A stretch of 6,007 bases of DNA from Thermoleophilaceae bacterium (GTDB lineage: Bacteria; Actinomycetota; Thermoleophilia; Solirubrobacterales; Thermoleophilaceae): assembly GCA_013695855.1 (NCBI GenBank), contig JACCZR010000185.1, positions 1 through 6,007 of the forward strand, read 5' to 3'. Both the position numbers and the translations under genes were made by a program. Positions 1-3,995 of this stretch are shown here, in pieces. How positions within the stretch are numbered: position 1 is the stretch's first letter; every line of letters starts with the position of its first letter. The notes under the pieces were generated by a model, which ran no database searches, was not told the origin of the DNA, and was given only the letters and a program-made list of their open reading frames with translations.

Positions 1-2
1 GC

Positions 3-770
3 CCCGGGCTGATCGGCGCGCTGCTGGTGGGGCTCTCCGCGGCCAAGGCGCTGGCCGCGGCGCGCGAGCTGCCGCTGACGCCCGTCGACCACCTTCACGG
101 CCACGTGCTCGCCAGCACCCTCGGCGACCCCGCGATGGCCGACCCGCAGGACTCACCCCGCACCGCGATCGAGCCGCCCTACCTCGTGCTGGTGGCGAGC
201 GGGGGCCACACCTTTCTCGCGCGGGTGGACGACCCGGCGAGCTACACGGTGCTGGGCCAGACGCTCGACGACGCTGCCGGCGAGGCCTTCGACAAGGGCG
301 CGCGACTGCTCGGTCTGGGCTACCCCGGCGGCCCCGAGCTCGACCACCTGGCCCGCACGGGGGACCCGGAGGCGTTCTCCTTCCCGCGCTCGGCGCCGGG
401 AGAGGGCCTCGACTTCTCGTTCAGCGGCCTGAAGACCGCGTTGCTGTACCGCCTGCGCGACGAGCATCGCTCCGCCCCCGTTCTCGCGGATCTGGCCGCG
501 TCCTACCAGCGGGCGATCGTCGAGGCGCTTACCCACCGCGTCGAGCAGGCGCTGGAGCGCGAGGGCCTCGAGCGCCTCGCGCTGGGCGGCGGCGTGGCGG
601 CCAACTCCGAGCTGCGCGCTTGCGCTCGCGCGATGGGGGCAGCGGTGTGGATCCCGCCCATGGACTTGTGCACCGACAACGCCGCGATGATCGCCGGTGC
701 TGCGCGGTTTCTCGCGCCCGTCGCCTACCCGGGCTACCTGGGCCTCGATGCCGCGGCCCGGCTCGTGTGA
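3..770 (+). CDS. tsaD: tRNA N6-adenosine threonylcarbamoyltransferase TsaD (5'-truncated by window edge)
   Basis: TsaD transfers the threonylcarbamoyl group from threonylcarbamoyl-AMP to A37 of ANN-decoding tRNAs (t6A), working in the cytoplasm with TsaB and TsaE. The reading frame is open from base 3 and begins inside the conserved PGLIGALLVG segment. About 80 N-terminal residues are therefore missing, and 255 of roughly 335 are present. The GTG at 27 is internal, not the start. Family marks in order are the metal-binding HLHGH (His codons at 90 and 102, matching the HxxxH pair), SGGHT, DDAAGEAFDKGARLLGLGYP, FSFSGLKTA, GGGVAANSELR, and CTDNAAMIA with the third metal ligand Asp at 675-677. 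The linker between HLHGH and SGGHT is about ten residues longer than in E. coli. All catalytic landmarks in the visible part are intact. The stop overlaps the next gene by 4 bases. Identification is very secure. Confidence 0.96.
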   Translation, partial: PGLIGALLVGLSAAKALAAARELPLTPVDHLHGHVLASTLGDPAMADPQDSPRTAIEPPYLVLVASGGHTFLARVDDPASYTVLGQTLDDAAGEAFDKGARLLGLGYPGGPELDHLARTGDPEAFSFPRSAPGEGLDFSFSGLKTALLYRLRDEHRSAPVLADLAASYQRAIVEALTHRVEQALEREGLERLALGGGVAANSELRACARAMGAAVWIPPMDLCTDNAAMIAGAARFLAPVAYPGYLGLDAAARLV

Positions 771-1012
771 CGCTCGTGACCCTCTACGGGAAGCCGGGCT
801 GCCACCTCTGCGACGACGCGCGGGCGGTGGTGGACGGCGTCCGGGCCGACGTCGGCTTCGAGCTCGCCGAGGTCGACATCACCCTCGATCCCGTGCTTGC
901 CAACCGCTTGGGAGAGCGAATTCCGGTGGTGGAGATCGACGGGGAGGAGGCCTTTGAGCACTTCGTCGACGCCGCTGAGCTGCGCCGCCGGGTAGGTATG
1001 GTTCGACCGTGA
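767..1012 (+). CDS. glutaredoxin-like thiol-disulfide protein (DUF836 type), upstream of rex
   Basis: This is a small cytoplasmic thioredoxin-fold protein of 81 residues. It starts with a beta strand (TLVTLYGK) followed by the redox motif C12-H-L-C15 in the context GKPGCHLCDDA. A second strand (ELAEVDITLD) follows, then R51-I-P53-V, where P53 is the expected cis-proline beside the active site. This is the layout of the short glutaredoxin-like (DUF836) family, likely a disulfide reductase whose partner is unknown. The GTG at 767 is chosen because it overlaps the tsaD TGA as GTGA, implying translational coupling; GTG at 776 is an in-frame alternative three codons later. No good Shine-Dalgarno is visible for either. 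The gene in turn overlaps rex by 4 bases. A small glutaredoxin directly before rex is a familiar actinobacterial arrangement. The fold and CxxC are seen directly; the substrate is not inferable. Confidence 0.88.
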   Translation: MTLVTLYGKPGCHLCDDARAVVDGVRADVGFELAEVDITLDPVLANRLGERIPVVEIDGEEAFEHFVDAAELRRRVGMVRP

Positions 1013-1680
1013 GCTACCAGGAGCCCTCGACCGGAGCTCAGGGCCTGGTCGACGGCACTTCGGAGCGGCTGTCGCTGGGTGTCGCCGCTCGCCTCTCGCG
1101 CTATCTCCAGGTTCTCACCCAGGCGCGCAAGATGGGCAAGCAGACCATCTCCTCGCACGAGCTGGCCGACTACACCCACGTCAACTCGACTCAGATCCGT
1201 CGTGATCTGTCGGGGTTCGGCAAGTTCGGCAAGCGCGGCGTGGGCTACAACGTCGAGTCCCTGCACTCGCAGATTCGCAAGATCCTTCACACCAGTGGGC
1301 AGCACAACATCGTCCTGTTCGGCGCCGGGCACCTGGGCCAGGCCATCGCCGGCTCGGCGGTGTTCGCTGACCACGGCTTTCGCATCGTCGCGCTGTTCGA
1401 CACCGACCCCGCCCGGCTCGGGACACGGGTGGGGGAGAGCCTGACCGTGCGCGCCTACGGCGACCTGGAGACGGTCATCCGCGACGAGGACGTGGTGGTG
1501 GGCGTGCTTGCCGTGCCCACCGAGGCGGCCCAGAGCGTGGCCGACGACCTTGTGGAGGCCGGCGTGAGGGTCATCTTCAACTATTCCGACGCCCTTGTTC
1601 AGGTGCCGCCCGAGGTGACCGTCCACACCTCGAGCCCTGCCGTGGACCTGCTGTACGCGCTGTACTTCTACCTGACCTGA
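1009..1680 (+). CDS. rex: redox-sensing transcriptional repressor Rex
   Basis: Rex is a dimeric DNA-binding repressor that binds its operator when NADH/NAD+ is low and releases it when NADH accumulates. It controls fermentation and respiration genes and often itself. The protein has 223 residues. Residues 21-80 form the winged helix, with the typical segments LSRYLQVL, STQIRRDLSGFGKFGKRG and GVGY. Residues 98-195 form the Rossmann (CoA-binding) domain, with the dinucleotide motif G105-A-G-H-L-G110 and an acidic D131 ending the second strand (ALFDTD), which favours NAD(H) over NADP(H). The C-terminal VDLLYALYFYL is the usual swapped helix. GTG at 1009 overlaps the upstream TGA as GTGA. In the glycine loop His108 sits where many homologues have Asn, and NYSD replaces the common NF(A/S)P after the last strand; neither looks disabling. 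The N-terminal extension of about 20 residues is typical of actinobacterial Rex. No Rex operator is visible in the window. Confidence 0.96.
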   Translation: MSYQEPSTGAQGLVDGTSERLSLGVAARLSRYLQVLTQARKMGKQTISSHELADYTHVNSTQIRRDLSGFGKFGKRGVGYNVESLHSQIRKILHTSGQHNIVLFGAGHLGQAIAGSAVFADHGFRIVALFDTDPARLGTRVGESLTVRAYGDLETVIRDEDVVVGVLAVPTEAAQSVADDLVEAGVRVIFNYSDALVQVPPEVTVHTSSPAVDLLYALYFYLT

Positions 1681-1692
1681 GCTGACCTGAGC
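1673..1692 (+). repeat. 10-bp perfect tandem duplication across the rex stop codon
   Basis: TGACCTGAGC occurs twice back to back, at 1673-1682 and 1683-1692. The rex stop TGA (1678-1680) lies in the first copy. A second stop in the same frame, TAG at 1693-1695, follows immediately after the second copy. The unit is perfect and looks like a local slippage event in the short rex-ligase spacer. Confidence 0.8.
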
Positions 1693-1703
1693 TAGTGCTC
1701 GAC

Positions 1704-2840
1704 ATGCCCAAGGCACGGGAGGTCTTCGAAGCCTCCGAGGACTTCACGGTCGGGATCGAGGAGGAGTTCGCGATCCTCGATCCCTCCACGCAGGCGCTCG
1801 ACCACCGCTACGAAGAGCTGGCCGCGGCCGCTCAGGCCGACGAGGTGCTCGCCGAGTCGGTGGCGGGCGAGCTGATCGAGTCCGAGATCGAGATCCGCTC
1901 GGGACGGGGGGAGACCTTCGCCGACGCCGCCCGGCGCCAGGACGCGGCCCGCCCGCGGCTCTTCGCTCTGGCCGGCCACCACCACGCCGACCTGGCCGCT
2001 ACGGGCACGCATCCCTTCAGCCCCTGGCAGGACCAGCGGATCATCGACACCGAGCACTACCGCCGGCTGAACGACGACCTTGGCTACGTGGCGTGGCGAA
2101 ACAACACGTTCTCGCTGCACGTTCACGTGGGCGTCAAGGGCGCCGACCGGGCGATCAAGGTCTGCGACCGGCTGCGGCCCATTCTCCCCGAGCTGCTCGC
2201 CATATCGGCCAACTCGCCCTCCCTCGACGGCCGCGACTCCGGCCTGCACTCCGTTCGCAGCCAGATCTTCACCAAGAGCTTTCCGCGCTGCGGGATCCCC
2301 GACGTCTTCGGCTCGTGGGCGGCGTACGCCGACTACGTGGAGCTGCTGGTGAGGACCGGCTCGCTGGTCGAGCACACACAGCTGTGGTGGAGCGTGCGCC
2401 CGCACCACGCCTTCGGCACCGTCGAGGTGCGCATCTGCGACGCCCAGTCCTCGGCGGCCGACTCGACGGCGCTCGCCGGCCTCATCACCGCCTGCGTCGC
2501 GCAGGCGGTGCTGGACCTCGACGAGGGCGTCGCCTTCGAGGACCCGCCCGCACGGCTGGTGGAGGAGAACCTGTGGCGGGCGATCCGCCACGGCCTCGAC
2601 GGGCGGATGATCGACCTGGAGCGCGGCGAGGAGTTCCCAGCCTCGGCACTCGGCGACCGGTTGCTGGCGTGGACAGGGCCCGCGCGGGGGGCGCTGGGCC
2701 TGGACCCCGTGCTGCCGGCCGACAACGGCGCCCAGCGCCAGCGCCGCGCGCTGGGCGAGGGAGCCTCGATTCACGAGGTCTTCAGCGCCGAGGTCGAGCT
2801 CTGCCGCGAAACCTATGCACGCGAGGAGGTCAGGACATGA
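1704..2840 (+). CDS. GCS2/YbdK-family carboxylate-amine ligase (glutamate-cysteine ligase-like)
   Basis: The GCS2 family contains ATP-dependent ligases that join the gamma-carboxyl of glutamate to an amine, as in gamma-glutamylcysteine formation; several members show only weak activity of this kind and their true substrate is unsettled. The protein has 378 residues from ATG 1704, near the family's usual 370-380. Visible marks are FTVGIEEEF (15-22, with Mg/ATP-site glutamates), ELIESEIEIRSG (56-67), GTHPFSPW (101-108), FSLHVHVGV (136-144), SANSPSLDGRDSGLHS (168-183), LWWSVRPH (227-234) and GTVEVRICDAQ (238-248). There is no signal peptide or membrane segment. ATG 1704 is preferred because it places EEEF at the usual distance from the start. 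GTG 1695, three codons upstream, is an alternative; it abuts the second stop in the rex frame as TAGTG. Neither has a strong ribosome site. The ligase sits directly after rex, and no glutathione synthetase is visible nearby, so the final product is open. Confidence 0.92.
   Translation: MPKAREVFEASEDFTVGIEEEFAILDPSTQALDHRYEELAAAAQADEVLAESVAGELIESEIEIRSGRGETFADAARRQDAARPRLFALAGHHHADLAATGTHPFSPWQDQRIIDTEHYRRLNDDLGYVAWRNNTFSLHVHVGVKGADRAIKVCDRLRPILPELLAISANSPSLDGRDSGLHSVRSQIFTKSFPRCGIPDVFGSWAAYADYVELLVRTGSLVEHTQLWWSVRPHHAFGTVEVRICDAQSSAADSTALAGLITACVAQAVLDLDEGVAFEDPPARLVEENLWRAIRHGLDGRMIDLERGEEFPASALGDRLLAWTGPARGALGLDPVLPADNGAQRQRRALGEGASIHEVFSAEVELCRETYAREEVRT
2823..2830 (+). promoter_or_regulatory. 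strong Shine-Dalgarno for the 120-residue gene
   Basis: GAGGAGGT lies 6 bases before ATG 2837, inside the last codons of the ligase gene. It fixes the start of the downstream gene well away from the much longer open frame that extends back to 2093. Confidence 0.8.
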
Positions 2841-3199
2841 GCACACCGGAGCCGACGGAACAGGAGCTCCGCGAGGCGTTGGCCCAGCTTCGAGTCGAGG
2901 ACGTCGTGTTGCAGACGGTGGTCACCTTGGTCAACCTGGCCGGCAGCAAGCTCACGGCTGAGGGTGACAAGGACCTCGAGCAGGCCCGCCAGGGCATCGA
3001 GGCTGTGCGCGCTCTCCTGCCGCTCTGCCCCCAGGAGGAGCTCGGTCCCGTCAGGGACGCGGTGAGCCAGCTCCAGATGATCTACGTGCGAGAGGCCGGC
3101 GACCCGGGGGGCGAGGCACCCCCGGCGCCCGCCGAGCCGGAGCAGCCCCCCAAACGCGAAGAGCCGCCATCGCGGATCTGGACGCCACCCGGGAGCTAG
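2837..3199 (+). CDS. conserved-looking protein of unknown function, helical core plus Pro/Glu-rich tail
   Basis: I do not recognise a characterised family with certainty. The protein has 120 residues and is cytoplasmic by appearance, with no signal peptide or membrane helix. Residues 6-85 look all-helical: an acidic first helix (TEQELREALAQLRVED), a hydrophobic segment (VVLQTVVTLVNLAGSKL), a charged helix (DLEQARQGIEAVRALLPL) and a last helix (LGPVRDAVSQLQMIYV). Residues 88-120 are Gly/Pro/Glu/Ala-rich, almost certainly disordered, and end in RIWTPPGS. The pattern of helix, 'DLEQAR..I.A.RALLPL' and C-terminal 'LQ..YV' resembles DUF1844-type small proteins, but this is only a resemblance. The start is secure: ATG overlaps the ligase TGA as ATGA behind a strong ribosome site. 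The stop overlaps the next gene by one base. Position between the thiol ligase and MTA phosphorylase does not reveal a function. Confidence 0.8.
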   Translation: MSTPEPTEQELREALAQLRVEDVVLQTVVTLVNLAGSKLTAEGDKDLEQARQGIEAVRALLPLCPQEELGPVRDAVSQLQMIYVREAGDPGGEAPPAPAEPEQPPKREEPPSRIWTPPGS

Positions 3200-3975
3200 T
3201 GGACCCGGTAGGAGTCTTCGGCGGGTCGGGCTTCTACCGCTTCCTCGACCAGGTCGAGGAGGTGGCGGTCGACACTCCCTATGGGGCGCCGTCTGCCCGC
3301 ATCCGGGTGGGGGAGATCGAGGGCAGGCAGGTGGCCTTCATGCCGCGCCATGGCGACGACCACTCGATTCCGGCCCACCGCGTGAACTACCGGGCCAACG
3401 TCTGGGCCATGAAGCAGCTGGGGGTGCGCCGGCTGATCGGACCATTTGCCTGCGGCTCCCTGCGGCCCGACCTCCCGCCCGGTTCCTTCGTGGTGGTGGA
3501 CCAGTTCGTAGACCGAACGAGCGGGCGAAGGGACACCTTCTACGACGGACCCCGGACCACCCACGTCGCCGCCGCCGACCCCTACTGCCCCGACCTTGGC
3601 CGTGTGCTGTCGGAGGCGGGGGGCGACGAGGTGGTGCGGGGAGGCACCGTGGTCGTGATCCAGGGGCCGCGCTTCTCCACCCGCGCCGAGTCGCGCTGGT
3701 TCTCCGACGCCGGCTTCGACCTGGTGAACATGACCCAGTACCCCGAGGCGTGGCTGGCCCGGGAGCTCGAGCTCTGCTACGCCGGCCTGGGGCTGGTGAC
3801 CGACTACGACACGGGTCTCGAGGGAGTGGAGGCGGTGACCGCCGAACAGGCGTTCGCAGTGTTCTCCGACAACCTCGATAGACTGCGCGCGCTCTTGTTC
3901 CGAGCGGCCCCGATGATCGGGCCGCAGCCTCAGGACGCCTGCGCCGCGGCCCTCTCGAGCGCGATCGTCCACTAA
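3199..3975 (+). CDS. mtnP: S-methyl-5'-thioadenosine phosphorylase (MTAP)
   Basis: This cytoplasmic enzyme splits methylthioadenosine with phosphate into adenine and 5-methylthioribose-1-phosphate. It clears the by-product of polyamine and related SAM-dependent pathways and starts methionine salvage. The protein has 258 residues and belongs to the PNP/UDP phosphorylase superfamily. Motifs are GGSG (8-11, phosphate loop), R50-H51-G, NYRANVWAMK (63-72), ACGSLRP (84-90), DQFVDRTSGR (101-110), TFYDGP, QGPRFSTRAES (155-165), N177-M-T179 at the ribose/phosphate site and T201-DYD204. Aspartates in TDYD recognise the 6-amino purine, favouring adenosine-type substrates over the Asn seen in inosine- or methylthioinosine-specific relatives. 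GTG 3199 is the only plausible start, since GGSG follows six codons later; it overlaps the upstream TAG by one base (TAGTG), implying coupling. No other methionine-salvage gene is in view. Family is certain; exact substrate preference is likely but inferred. Confidence 0.94.
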   Translation: MDPVGVFGGSGFYRFLDQVEEVAVDTPYGAPSARIRVGEIEGRQVAFMPRHGDDHSIPAHRVNYRANVWAMKQLGVRRLIGPFACGSLRPDLPPGSFVVVDQFVDRTSGRRDTFYDGPRTTHVAAADPYCPDLGRVLSEAGGDEVVRGGTVVVIQGPRFSTRAESRWFSDAGFDLVNMTQYPEAWLARELELCYAGLGLVTDYDTGLEGVEAVTAEQAFAVFSDNLDRLRALLFRAAPMIGPQPQDACAAALSSAIVH

Positions 3976-3982
3976 GCCCTCC

Positions 3983-3987
3983 GGAGG
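3983..3987 (+). promoter_or_regulatory. Shine-Dalgarno deciding the TTG start of hppA
   Basis: GGAGG lies 8 bases before TTG 3996 in the 20-base gap after the MTA phosphorylase stop. It supports the unusual TTG start, as no ATG or GTG occupies the right position. Confidence 0.8.
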
Positions 3988-3995
3988 ACTCACAC

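Noticed and set aside
620..766. Upstream extension of the glutaredoxin frame to 620
   Set aside because: The added residues are an Arg-rich out-of-frame reading of tsaD. The thioredoxin fold begins right after GTG 767.
784..1716. 310-codon open frame on the - strand across the glutaredoxin and rex genes
   Set aside because: It covers two well-supported + strand genes, has compositionally biased translation and shows no domain.
2093..2836. Upstream extension of the 120-residue gene back to 2093
   Set aside because: The extension is an Arg/Gly/Pro-rich out-of-frame reading of the ligase gene. The strong ribosome site and ATGA overlap put the start at 2837.
1692..2846. 384-codon open frame on the - strand
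   Set aside because: It mirrors the ligase gene almost exactly and has no family features, while the + strand frame is a clear GCS2 protein.
3196..3993. 265-codon open frame on the - strand
   Set aside because: It is antisense to the MTA phosphorylase gene and has no recognisable motif.
3976..3995. Terminator or promoter between the MTA phosphorylase and pyrophosphatase genes
   Set aside because: The 20-base gap holds only the ribosome site. There is no T-run and no room for -35/-10 elements; a promoter inside the upstream gene cannot be excluded but is not visible.
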